Below are positions 52,136 to 61,863 of a stretch of DNA of 64,000 bases, in pieces. The stretch's first letter is position 1, and each line of letters starts with the position of its first letter. The stretch is from Durusdinium trenchii. Its lineage: Eukaryota > Sar > Dinophyceae > Suessiales > Symbiodiniaceae. The position numbers and the translations under genes were made by a program. Location: positions 4,162 through 68,161 of the forward strand of contig CAXAMN010013736.1 in NCBI GenBank assembly GCA_963970005.1. The letters run 5' to 3'. The notes below the pieces were generated by a model, which did not search any database, was not told the origin of the DNA, and was given only the letters and a program-made list of their open reading frames with translations.

Positions 52136-55100
52136 ACTCGATTCTTGCTTTGTATGGGATATATTTTGGGTTCTGTCAAGCGCTTGACATGTTTTGAGGA
52201 CAACGGGGGCCATGAAACCATTTTGTGTTTTATTTGGTCTGGAGTTTTCTGAGCATCGCGGGCAAGGTTACGGGCAAAAACGAAGAGGATTTGTATCAAC
52301 AGAAAGACAGCAAAAGGACACTATAAGGCAAAGAAAAGGATGGGAGAAGGGAGGACATATCCTTGTTCGTCGGTGATGTGTCTTTCTCGCCCCATTACAT
52401 TCACAAAAACTACCATCGTCTCAGTTCTCTTCAACGCGGGGCATCCCTATTCAAACAATCAATTCGCTGACTTGCACATCACCAATGAACAAGGTTATGC
52501 TTATCTGGATAGCATAAATTGAGCCGATCACGTGCAGCAAAGCATGCGCGCGCAAAACAAACAATCCACCTTTTGCGAAGCATTACGTGTTTTGCCAAGT
52601 CGAGCCCTTTGCATCTTGCACACCACGCCGCGCATTTACAAAAACCAGCCGGCAGACTGAGTTGAACAACTGAAGTGAGTGCTGGGAGGTCTGGATGAGA
52701 TGGTGCCAAAACGCTCGATATTAGTGGAACTGCGTGGGTTAATGGGGTGCCTTACGATGCTGGTGATGCAGGTCACCCCTGGAGATTGAGTGGTGTTAGT
52801 GATGCTAGCGATGTCGGTGAAAAGGGGCGCTGCTTGAAGGGATCCACAAAATCTCCAGCGGAGAGTCTGGCCGGTAGCGTTTCAGCATTTCGAACATGAT
52901 CGAAGCAGCTGGGAGTTTCCTGCTTGCAATAACCAGTGACGTTACTTGAAAGGAGCTGACGTTCCCACTCCACACTGCCCAGGAGGGATGTGGGGGGAAC
53001 GGCTGTCTCCGTCCCGGCATGGTGTGGTGACCTGGACCTTTCCAATTCAGGTGTCGTGAATGGTTGATCAGCAACAACGTGCTTCTCTCTCTCTCTCTGT
53101 TTGTAAGCACTGATTGTGAAAGTTTGGCTGAAACTCAGAGGGTGTGTCCTTGACCAAGTGGTCTAGGTCCAGGTGGGAACATGGGGTGAACCTACAACAC
53201 CCGTCGGTCCGCTGTAGGAAGGAGAGACTAGAACCCATTGCTTGGGGTATACTTTTCGACAAGAAACTTAGGCCTTGGAATCTGCATGCTTCAAGGTCTA
53301 GGAGAAGCAGATGTGTTCAATGCAGGTTGAAAGTAGTTCCCGAGTTTTCAAGACCATGCTTAGCGACGTGGAACGCAGTGGCCGCGAGGTTCCACACCCC
53401 TAACAGCTAAAGAACGAATTAATTCAGGCTTGCCACCAAATCTTTGTTTCGCGCTGCTAGAGCCAATGAACAACACACACGTTGACAGTGCTACCTCTGA
53501 CTTGACACGCGGCGTAATATTTGCTGCGTTCCTAATTCAACAGCTTCCAATCCTTCTCGCCATTGGACCCCCGGTTTGTCTTCGTCAACACATGCCACTG
53601 TGCGAACCCTTGTCAAGAACTGCTTTGGACCCATTTCATCACAAACTTGGCATGGCGCTGGGTTCTACTTCAAGCACTTTGTTGTGTATCTATAGATAAA
53701 TGAGCACACTCATATGTACATTACATATATGCAAATGCATATATCAGATTGCTTCTACCTGGCCCGGCATTAGCACTGCTTACAAGACAAATCAGACTGG
53801 CGCATCAATGACCATCGTAGAAGTTTCATTTCAAGACCATCACCAAGCTTCAATCCCTAAGAAAAAACTGGTAGTTCACATGCGGACACTTTGGAACTGT
53901 CCCGGCAAGAAATAACATTGGATTGAATAACGAAGTGGAGATGGATTAGATGGAATATACTGAATATACAGGTTTGTTTTAAATGCTTTACCCTTGATTA
54001 CTTTGTTTGTTTTGCTTTTGATCATTTGATCCACCCAAGAGTCGTGTTTTGCATTTGTTTTCTGCACAAGGTCTGACACAGGTGAAATCTTGGACACCAA
54101 AAAGTATCATCACCTCACCATCAACACGGTGACACCCGAGTGTCCTGGCTGCCAATTCACCCTGGTGAATACAGTGTGTGCAGTGTGTGGGTCTATTGAC
54201 ATTGACCCCAGTAGCGGGTGGTGCTCAGTCTTCCTGGAGTTTTGTTCTTGGATTCTTCTGTGAGAGCTCAGAAACGTGCGTTAAATGTTCTTTGCATAGA
54301 CACAACTTTCAATGGAAATCTGGGCTGTGGAACAAATCACGAGACTTCCCAGGCCCTCGCAAACTGCACGTGAAGCATTTTCAGAGGTGGGTCGGCATTT
54401 AGCATTGCTCACTTCAGGGGCGACTTGCCTTCGTGCAGTGCAGATTTGTGGGGTTCGTGTTCACTGCTTCTGCAGCTCTGTTTTTTGCAAGTACTTTGCC
54501 AGGGACTAGACTTTGCCCGTTGCTTTGTCGCCCCTTGTTTGTGACCTGACTTAGCCAGGTGCTGTGGATCGTTGACATCTCTGCCCCAGCAGACAACTGG
54601 GGAAACTTGACAAAGATACTTGGCTAGTTGTTTACAAAGGTTCGTGGCAGCCGAACAGACCCTAGATTCATTACTAGCGGCTTGGGTAGCATCAATTTGC
54701 GTAAGTCGCATCGAGCCTTCGTGCGTGTGCTCAATGTAGCTTCTTCCAACGCCTGTACACAGGCTAATATGACTTGTCCAAGTAATTGATGCCGGTTAAA
54801 CTCACTGTTAGTGCATATGTGATGGAGGCACACGCATGGGGAGGGCATGAATGTTCAGTCTGTGAGCATGCATGCTTTTGCTAGCTGCTAGCTGCTAGAT
54901 CAGGTTTCAATTGTGGCTGTTACGCAGCCACACAGTCAATATTGTAATTTCAATCGATTTCATGCTTTCGTCGGCAGCTCAGTTTTTTTTCCACACAAGC
55001 AGAGGCAAGTGGCTACGATGACAAAGACTTTTGCAGTGGGGACAGAGACTTGGCTGAGTTTTGTGGCCACATGTCACCACTAGAGTTGCGCTTTCCTTCT

Positions 55101-56132
55101 CAGTTCCCAGCTTTTTTGACAGCATGTATGTCAATAAGCGCAAAGATAGGAACCCTTTTTGCACAAGTCGCTCAGGAACATTTTGTGACGCCGGTAAAAT
55201 TTTGCAGTCAACTTCGAAACACATTTGGATTGACCGTCCACAAGACTGGCCATCAATATAATATTGTCTATCACTTACGGTCTGGTGGTGCGGAGAGGGA
55301 ACAAACCCATATGTTTGTCGGCGATTTTGCCAGGTAGAACAGCTGAATGCCGGACGGAATACTTCCTCAAGCTGAGACAAGAAAGTGAATGAGCGATCAG
55401 CACCAAAGTTGGAAAAGAATGCATCTCCATTTTCAGCCCTGCTCATGAGGCATGCCATAACTGGGCCATAACGCTTCCGTTATCAGCTACACTGGATATT
55501 AATTCCCTTGTATTCATCTTGGTTATGCTCCGACTCGTGCTCGTCAAATCGGGATTCTGAGATGCTGTGAGATGTGCTTGTCTTCTGAGACTCCAGCATT
55601 TCGCCTGCAAAAACAGAGTTTGCAGCCGTGTTTGCAGGCTGGCAATAAAAAGGCACAGGCGCTGGCCTTGTACCTTGCCATCCATGTCAAGGTCTATCAG
55701 GAAGATCGTGTGGTTGGAAGCCCCAGAGCATGGGCAAGCAAACCATGAACGCCGATTGAACGTTACCACACGGAAACAAAGCTGTCTCCTTCTTCTTTTC
55801 AGCATACAAAAGGGCTTCGGTTGTGCGATCAACTTCAACCTCAAGCTTCACAAGACAAACTGCTCGTGCTACGATTTCGGCTCTCCCCTCACGAGTATGT
55901 CGTGACCCTGAAAACGGGGATGCGAGCAGCTGTCCACACTCAGAAGTTCGACTCAAGCCCTCGTCTTGGTTCTAGAGGCGGCCAAACACAAAGAAGGATC
56001 CTAAAAAGCAACATTCACCGCACATGGTCCTCAGCGCATTCCCCTATCGAATGCAAAAAGACCCTAAGAACAGTGAGAGATGCCAAACAATCGCCCTCTC
56101 AGATTCCCACCCTCTTGGAACAGCTTCTCGAC
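52136..56132. other. Gene-poor stretch, nothing recognised
   Basis: Open frames up to 159 codons on both strands (54979-55458 -, 55821-56417 +) show no motif, and the last is a shadow of the copia element. Short (CT)n and (TAT)n runs occur (53089-53101, 53700-53745). The 3' terminal repeat of the minus-strand copia element should lie below 56133, but its partner would be outside the window, so it could not be recognised. Confidence 0.4.
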
Positions 56133-56690
56133 TCACCGAGTGTGAGCTGGGGCATGACGATGCGAAAAGAAAAGGCTCACCCCTTTCCATTGGCTTTTGA
56201 GGTAGCACATAGCACGGCTACCCCGCCTATTGTCCACACGGGCAAACAAGCTCCCGTTCTCCAAGGTGCCCAGAGTGACCACTCCTGCCGTGATACCATC
56301 GCTAGGTGGTGGAGCAGAGACCTCTGTGTCGTAGAGCTTCTTCCTCCAAGCATCATGTCGGTGCATCTGCGCCGTGATCACACCCTGAGAGACCTCTTGG
56401 TCGAAGGTGACTGGTGAGCTGCGGGAAGTCGGATTTTGCAGCTCTTGGATCATTGCCCGAGGAAACATCCAGCTAAATTCGGCTAAATCCTGAGATTTCA
56501 GCCAAGACACGAACTGGGCCATTGACTCACCCTCACGCGACCAGAAGGTGCCATCAAAGAAGACGAGCGTTGGGGTTGGAGGCAAAATGGATTGACCACT
56601 TCCTCCACGGTCACCCACCACAGCTTCCACAGGGAGCTCGTCTTCCGGAGTTCCAGCAAAAGAACGGTTCTCTCTTCTCACATGCCTTGC
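56133..56690 (-). CDS. C-terminal tail after the dUTPase
   Basis: The last about 185 residues of frame 56133-56903. I do not recognise a domain. It includes aromatic-rich segments (LVFFDGTFWSREGESMAQFV, DLAEFSWMFPRAMIQ) and VTFDQEVSQGVITAQMHRHD. It may be a second protein fused to the dUTPase or a spacer before the LTR. Confidence 0.4.
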   Translation of the reverse strand, partial: ARHVRRENRSFAGTPEDELPVEAVVGDRGGSGQSILPPTPTLVFFDGTFWSREGESMAQFVSWLKSQDLAEFSWMFPRAMIQELQNPTSRSSPVTFDQEVSQGVITAQMHRHDAWRKKLYDTEVSAPPPSDGITAGVVTLGTLENGSLFARVDNRRGSRAMCYLKSQWKGVSLFFSHRHAPAHTR

Positions 56691-57110
56691 GGCCACTCCA
56701 GTGCTTCCAAAGCCTGAATCACCACGGCCAGTAGAGGACAACGAATTTGATTGAACCACGTCCACTTTGGCAAACTTCTCCAAGATCAACTGGCCCACAC
56801 GATCACCTGGCTTGATGGACAATGTTTCTGACCCATTGTTCGCCAGGATGACCTTCACCTCGCCTCTGAAGTCAGGGTCAATCACGCCACCGACGACATC
56901 CACGCCCTTGACGGCAAATGAGCTTCTGGTAGCAATCCTCCCATAGCACCCGGAGGTAGTTCCAGAGCGATGCCAAGAGGGACCAGCTTTCGCTCCGTAG
57001 GTTGGATCTCAATGGAGGCAGACGATGCCAAATCCCAGCCAGCAGCTTCTTCTGTTCCACGACTTGGCAGTGTGGCTTGATCATCCAAAATCTTCACTTT
57101 CAGGACCTCA
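56690..57110 (-). CDS. dut: Trimeric-type dUTPase encoded by the copia-type element
   Basis: dUTPase hydrolyses dUTP to dUMP and pyrophosphate, limiting uracil incorporation into DNA. Five motifs of the trimeric family occur in order: I EEAAGWDLASSASIEI (about 57040), II GRIATRSSFAVKGVDV (about 56900-56947, in a frame shifted by one), III VVGGVIDPDFRGEVKVILAN (Asp in VIDPDF, the catalytic residue, about 56880), IV IKPGDRVGQLILEKF (about 56800) and V GRGDSGFGSTG (about 56700-56730). LVPLGIALELPPG precedes motif II. The domain is about 140 residues, as usual. A single base is missing just before motif II (about 56950), which splits it between 56882-57541 and 56133-56903. Confidence 0.8.
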
Positions 57111-57340
57111 CGAGGAGAGAGCATACACTTGGCCACATTCCACCCCACGTCCTTAATGATGTGAAGAAGACATACCAGCCCTGCCAAAAGAAGCAGCCAC
57201 CCAGTATCACTCCAGAGACCTCCTGTGTTTTCTTGTGGATTGGTGGCTTCACATGTCTCAGCAGCCTGGGTCACCGGGAGCAAAGACGCACCTGCCGCCA
57301 GCAAAGAAATCGACTTCAGCATTTCCACCCTTTGCGGAGA
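57110..57340 (-). CDS. Linker with two hydrophobic segments between RNase H and dUTPase
   Basis: Residues 60-145 of frame 56882-57541. Two hydrophobic stretches, MLKSISLLAAGASLLPVTQA (74-93) and GWLLLLAGLVCLLHIIKDVG (114-133), are separated by a short Cys-containing polar loop (ETCEATNPQENTGG). The first ends with a signal-peptidase-like A-x-A (TQAAE), the second is a credible transmembrane helix. Copia polyproteins usually end at RNase H. No envelope-like fusion or receptor region is seen. The role is unknown; membrane anchoring of the downstream dUTPase is one possibility. Confidence 0.5.
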
Positions 57341-57419
57341 AGCACTCATGACCTCCTTGGAGACAGGTGTATTGGTCACTGAAGGGTCACCAAGGCCGAT
57401 GCCATCACAAAAACGTGAA

Positions 57420-58243
57420 AGCGACTGAGTAGGCAGAGCCTTGGTCAGAGCGTCTGCCCAAAGGAACGTTCCCGGATGGTGATCGAGAGTGACTTCCTTC
57501 ATCTGTATGGCCTCCGCCAGGGTGTTTGCACGAATCCTCAAATGCCGAGTCCTTCACCCGCCCCCGGCTCCCGCCGCAAGCACGATCGCAGCTCTGTTGT
57601 CATTGTAGAGCTCCAGTTCCACCTCCTCAGCCACAAGCGACACCAACGCCCTCACTGAACGTCCAACTTGTAGTCCTTCAAGCAATGCTGTGAGCTCTGC
57701 CTCAGCTGTAGACAACGCCATGAGCGTTTGCTTGTGGCTTTCCCATTGAATCGGTGCTCCAGCAAAGAGGACTACAATGCCAGTAATGCTGTGGCTGTCA
57801 CTGGGGCCGAACGAAGCGTCAACCAAGACTTCAAGTGCCCCAGATTTTCTTGGTCTCCTCCGAGAGAGTTCAGGATCAGAATCGACTGGAACTTCATTCG
57901 AATAGTGCAGGCCAGCATTCAAAGACTGTCTCAGATAGGCCAGCACAGCTTCACCCAGCTTCACTGTCCAACGGGGTTTCTTCACCGCGGTTTGCGCCAT
58001 CCGCATGACCGCCCAAGCAATGTCCGGCCTTGTTTTGCCCAACAACCATAGCAACTCCCCCGTGATCTTTTGGGCTTCTCTCACTTTCGGCAACGATGCC
58101 GGCTCATCCTCCTCCTTCTCCTCCGGGACCTTGATGAAGGATGATGCACTTCCACCTGGATGTCGGTCAATGATCTCCCGGACATAGCAGCCCTGGTGCA
58201 AGAAGTATGACCCATCCTTGAGTCTTTGGATTTCCATGCCCAA
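57420..58243 (-). CDS. Copia-type RNase H
   Basis: Frame 57554-58243 has the connection GELLWLLGKTRPDIAWAV (62-79) and the RNase H motifs VLVDASFGPSDSHSITG (Asp142), ALSTAEAELTALLEGLQ (Glu181/183) and ELYNDNRAAIVLA (Asp215). The end of the domain, LRIRANTLAEAIQMKEVTLD and FLWADALTKALPTQSL, lies in the next frame (56882-57541) after a one-base change near 57553. All catalytic residues are present. Confidence 0.8.
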
Positions 58244-59297
58244 GAACCTTATTGGACCAAGAGTCCTGAACTGTCTTTGAAGCAGCTTGCATCACCTCTC
58301 GAGGTCCCACCATGAGGATGTCATCGACATAGACGATCATATGGCCAATCACCCGACCCCACTTGTCACCTGATTCTTCTTTGTCAGGAAAGACCTCCTG
58401 AATGGCCCAGAGGTTAGGGTCCTCCAACGGGCGGAAAGAGAAGCATGTAGCTCCTGCGACCTCACCCTCCTCATCGTCAGTCTTGAAGTGGCCCACCATT
58501 TTCTGCAACTCCGCATCGCGAAAGGAGCTCCAGTCTTTGGGGGATGTGACCAAACCATACATGGCAGAGGTGATCAACCAATGCTCGCCAGGAAGTGCCA
58601 AGCCTGCTTCTTCTAGAATGCGAGGTGGTTTGACCATGACGGTCTCCCCTTGAGCCTTTGGAGCCAGCAAAAAGGCAGACTTCACATCCAGCGAGAGGCA
58701 ATCCCATTGTCTCAGAGCTGCTAAGCGGAGTATAGTCCTCAACTGGGTGGAATCTGCTCCCGATGCATAGACCTCATCCCCAGCTCGAGCCTCCATATAG
58801 TTTCCGCAGCATACGATTCTGGAACGCCTCCTCCCATCACCAGCCTCCTCCCCCTTTTTCTCGGCCTCCTCCAAGATGTCACGGGCCTGGGAATCGGTGA
58901 TTCGCTGAATGGCCTGGTTGTTGTCAAAGTTGTCGATCTCCGTCTGGAGCGAAGGGATCCACAGTGGGAGCGACTTCCGAACTTCGTTGAGGCTAACTGT
59001 CCTGGTTTGAAGAAAGACCTCCTCCCCCTCATTTGCAACCTGGATAGCCTCAGTGGCCACTCGCTTGCACGAAGCCAGACCAGCCCCGAGCTTCTGCTCA
59101 ATGGAGAGATTCTCCTGATCCAAGTCATAGATCATTGCCACAAGACCACCTTCATCGGCCCTGATCTCAAGACGACCGAATTCTTCATTTGCCCAGGCTT
59201 GCCCTCGGTGAAGCCGATCTTGTAGTTCCACCACCGATAGAGCGGAAAGAGCTGTCTTTTCAGAAAGTCTTCGAGCCGGCTTGACAGATCCATCCAA
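58167..59297 (-). CDS. Copia-type reverse transcriptase
   Basis: A 376-residue frame. RSRIVCCGNYMEARAGDEVY (158-177) is the start of the copia RT; motif A DCLSLDVKSAFLLAP (Asp204, about 58688), motif B SAMYGLVTSPKDWSSFRDAE (244-263) and motif C GHMIVYVDDILMVGP (Tyr-Val-Asp-Asp, about 58320-58331) are all intact. Upstream, QTEIDNFDNNQAIQRI matches the region before the fingers, where copia elements normally carry W-K-x-A-x-x-x-E. The last 25 residues are out of frame: the true continuation is in 57554-58243 (LGMEIQRLKDGSYFLHQGCY), one base away near 58245. Confidence 0.85.
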   Translation of the reverse strand: MDGSVKPARRLSEKTALSALSVVELQDRLHRGQAWANEEFGRLEIRADEGGLVAMIYDLDQENLSIEQKLGAGLASCKRVATEAIQVANEGEEVFLQTRTVSLNEVRKSLPLWIPSLQTEIDNFDNNQAIQRITDSQARDILEEAEKKGEEAGDGRRRSRIVCCGNYMEARAGDEVYASGADSTQLRTILRLAALRQWDCLSLDVKSAFLLAPKAQGETVMVKPPRILEEAGLALPGEHWLITSAMYGLVTSPKDWSSFRDAELQKMVGHFKTDDEEGEVAGATCFSFRPLEDPNLWAIQEVFPDKEESGDKWGRVIGHMIVYVDDILMVGPREVMQAASKTVQDSWSNKVLGHGNPKTQGWVILLAPGLLCPGDH

Positions 59298-60291
59298 GAT
59301 ACTGGCTGGTTTGGCTCTCTCTTTGACCTCCAGAACATCCGTGAAAAAGGTGGATCCTCCGCCTGCACCATATCATCAGTCCTCACGAACTTGCCCTTCT
59401 CGATCTCCACCACATGACCGCCACTTGTGAGGCTCATCTCGGGATCCGGACCCTGGACAATCCCTGGCTTCTTCCTCATCCGCCAGTGGCCCTGGAAGTC
59501 ATCCCAGCCCTTCGTCGTGACCATCGCCCTTCTCCCCCATGGTAGCAGAGGAGGGGTTGCAAAGCCCAAGGTCCTCAGCTGAAGTCGGCCACGCCTCTCA
59601 CCAACATGCTTCGCCATCAATGGCCACAGATCCTCTCCTTCGCCAGCAGATCGAATGAGCGTGTTGATGGATCTTCTAATGACTCCCACCTCCGCTTCGG
59701 CTCGTCCATTAGCTTTCCAATCACTGCCACTCGTGAAGGTCCTGTAGATCCCGCGCTCCTCGCGCCACCTCCAAGACCCCAACATCTCCGCAGCGCCCAC
59801 CATAGTATAGTGTAGTTCTTGATGATCACATCTTCGGACTCGACCTCCAGGCGCTCCCACTCCTCCAGCCTTTTTGGGTCCACCTCCTTAATCTCACTGT
59901 CTTCTGCTTGGACTTCTGGCAGAAGCGGATCATCGGGAGGCTCAGGAGGAGAGGTATCTTCCCCGGCCAAAGCTTCCACCATGCTCTGAGGAAGGGGATC
60001 ATCTCCTGATGCAGTTCGTCTCACTGTGGGATGAACCAGGAAGTAGCGAGCCTTCTTCCGGTAATCGTCGCCTGGTCGAAAAGGTCCACATACATCAAGA
60101 CTGAGGGTCATGGCACCAGGATGAGGGACTTTTCGATGTGGGCGACTCTTGCCACCTCCCTTCAAACACGTGGTGCACTCTTTGGAAAAAGGAATGTGGT
60201 CACACAGCACGTGAGTCTTCCACTCTTCAGCTGACATTTTGGCGACTCCCACTTGGTCCTCCGCCTCCACCCCCTTGAGCTTGCCATCCAA
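59132..60291 (-). CDS. Copia-type integrase, central part missing
   Basis: Frame 59617-60291 has the zinc-binding HHCC region (EEWKTHVLCDHIPFSKECTT, CLKGGGKSRPHRKVPHPG) and the first catalytic Asp in TLSLDVCGPFRPGDD (about 60100). Frame 59132-59860 has GIYRTFTSGSDWKANGRAEA with the catalytic Glu (EAEVGVIRRSINTL, about 59690). The second Asp region (normally HSDRGxEF) is not found between them: the two parts are joined by VESEDVIIKNYTILWW at about 59800-59830, so roughly 40 or more residues seem deleted. The C-terminal part (KGKFVRTDDMVQAEDPPFSR) leads to the RT. Confidence 0.7.
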
Positions 60292-60339
60292 CTCCAGAAT
60301 GATGCCCTTTGTGACCTCCTCCTTGAAGCGGTCAGGCCT

Positions 60340-60850
60340 CGACTTTGGGAAGTGCGGTCTTGAATCGATGCCTGTGCTTCCATCAACTGTTCACGAGGTC
60401 GACGATCAACCAGACCATCCAGCCAAGCCAAAGAAGAGATGTTTGTACCCAACGTAGTGGGCTTCTTCCGATCATGACCCAACACACCGAGGTCGACACG
60501 AATCTCCATCAGTTCAAAGCGGGTTCGAAAAACTTCCCACTCCGGCCAGGCATAGAAGCTTGGGTAATCAACCGGATCAGATGGAGCCTTGTATTCTTGA
60601 GGATCTCTGGGATGCTCCTTGAGGAAAAGCACACGACGCGGTCTTGCAGCAGCTGCCAAGGTGTAAAGCCAAAGTTGCCGCATCCAGAGCACAGCATCTC
60701 CCCAACTCAACTCCCTCATGGCATCAGACAGACCTGGAAGCCTTCCAGAGCGAATCTCTCGGGCCCACTTCGTGCTCGAAGAGGAGGCGAAGCTTGGAAA
60801 CCGTCCTGCAAGGCGGCCCCCCCAACACCACATCCACTACTCCCTTTTCG
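60340..60850 (-). CDS. GPPC-type domain between protease and integrase
   Basis: It begins with LGGPPCRTVSKLR in the protease frame and continues in 60162-60833: RSGRLPGLSDAMRELSWGDA, RRVLFLKEHPRDPQEYKAPS, EWEVFRTRFELMEIRVDLGV and HDRKKPTTLGTNISSLAWLD. GPPC with a following E(H/N)P is reminiscent of motifs IV and VI of C5 methyltransferases (PCQ, ENV), and the same combination opens a domain in DIRS-like elements (19.3-20.0 kb here). No SAM-binding motif I is evident, so catalytic activity is doubtful. I assign it as methyltransferase-like with low certainty. Confidence 0.45.
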
Positions 60851-61863
60851 CACACCTCCGCGAGGAAGCTGGCCAACTGGTCGGATAGAAGATCTTGAGC
60901 AGAGTCCACCGACTTGTCAACGCAAAGCACCGTCCGAGATCCAGTTTCCAGTCGCTTCTTCCACCACGACTGATCTGGTCCAGAAAATAGACGCAGCGCG
61001 ACGGAGGAGCTTGAAAGGACTCTCTGCCTTTGCCTGCGATTCAGTGGAACTTGATCTCCCAACCATTTTCCCGTAGGAATGACTCTGGCTATCAACTCAT
61101 CCGGAACTTCAGGCCAGAGTTCTCTCAGATCACGCAGCCACTTCCACACAGTAGGAGCAAGATCTCCAGGATTGCCTGCCTTCAGAGCTGCGACCCTTCT
61201 TGACATCTCTGCTTCATGAGTCTCCAGCTGCTCGATGAGCTGGTTCGCCAGGGATAGCTCCACTGTAGGGCACCCAGATTCCAGCTGTACCTCCACCTTC
61301 GAAGCGCTGTCCCACAGCTCAAACGACTCGCCCTCCCAGCACACTCGGTACCCGAGTCTCACGATCTTGCCAAGGGGAACGATGGTCTGGGTGTCAAAGT
61401 CCGTGATCAGAGTCCCCGTGGTTTCGACTTGTCTCAAAGTCGTGACCCCTGCTGCAAGTTCAACTTTAATCGGCAGGGCCTTGTCATACTCGGCCTTGGA
61501 GCGAGCCGGCCTCAACACATGCGTTGCACCCGCATCCAGAAGAGCTCGGCAATGACCTCCTGAAGGTGCGAGAGATTTGACGCCCAGAGCCTTCACCGAA
61601 GGACGGAGAGACTTCAAAAGCTGCACTGCTTCTTTCATCAAATCTTCAGATGGTTGAACAGGGGGCGGAGTGAACACTGAGCTTGAAGCCTCCGCCATCA
61701 CCGACGAAGCACCCTCCTCGCCCTTCATCACAGCCTCCTTGGCCTTGGCGTTCTCCCCACCTCCTTCTTGACCTTCGGGACGTCCTTCGCAGGGCAATCC
61801 GGCTTCATGTGTTGTGAAGACCCGCAGCTCCAGCAGCGACCTTGTTTGGAAATGCCTTTCCAC
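60724..61863 (-). CDS. Copia-type aspartic protease with downstream GPPC motif
   Basis: A 379-residue frame overlapping gag by 136 bp. Real coding probably starts about residue 36 (ENAKAKEAVMKGEEG), where the frame change from gag falls in a G-rich run (GGTGGGGAG, about 61760). Catalytic Asp110 is in CRALLDAGATHVLRPA (61536), the LDxGAT form seen in this group. TIVPLGKIVRLGYRVCWEGE and VELSLANQLIEQLETHEAEM follow. Towards the end VVDVVLGGPPCRTVSKLR (residues about 336-358) starts the next domain and the frame then fails near 60800. The protease cuts the polyprotein. Confidence 0.75.
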   Translation of the reverse strand: MERHFQTRSLLELRVFTTHEAGLPCEGRPEGQEGGGENAKAKEAVMKGEEGASSVMAEASSSVFTPPPVQPSEDLMKEAVQLLKSLRPSVKALGVKSLAPSGGHCRALLDAGATHVLRPARSKAEYDKALPIKVELAAGVTTLRQVETTGTLITDFDTQTIVPLGKIVRLGYRVCWEGESFELWDSASKVEVQLESGCPTVELSLANQLIEQLETHEAEMSRRVAALKAGNPGDLAPTVWKWLRDLRELWPEVPDELIARVIPTGKWLGDQVPLNRRQRQRVLSSSSVALRLFSGPDQSWWKKRLETGSRTVLCVDKSVDSAQDLLSDQLASFLAEVCEKGVVDVVLGGPPCRTVSKLRLLFEHEVGPRDSLWKASRSV

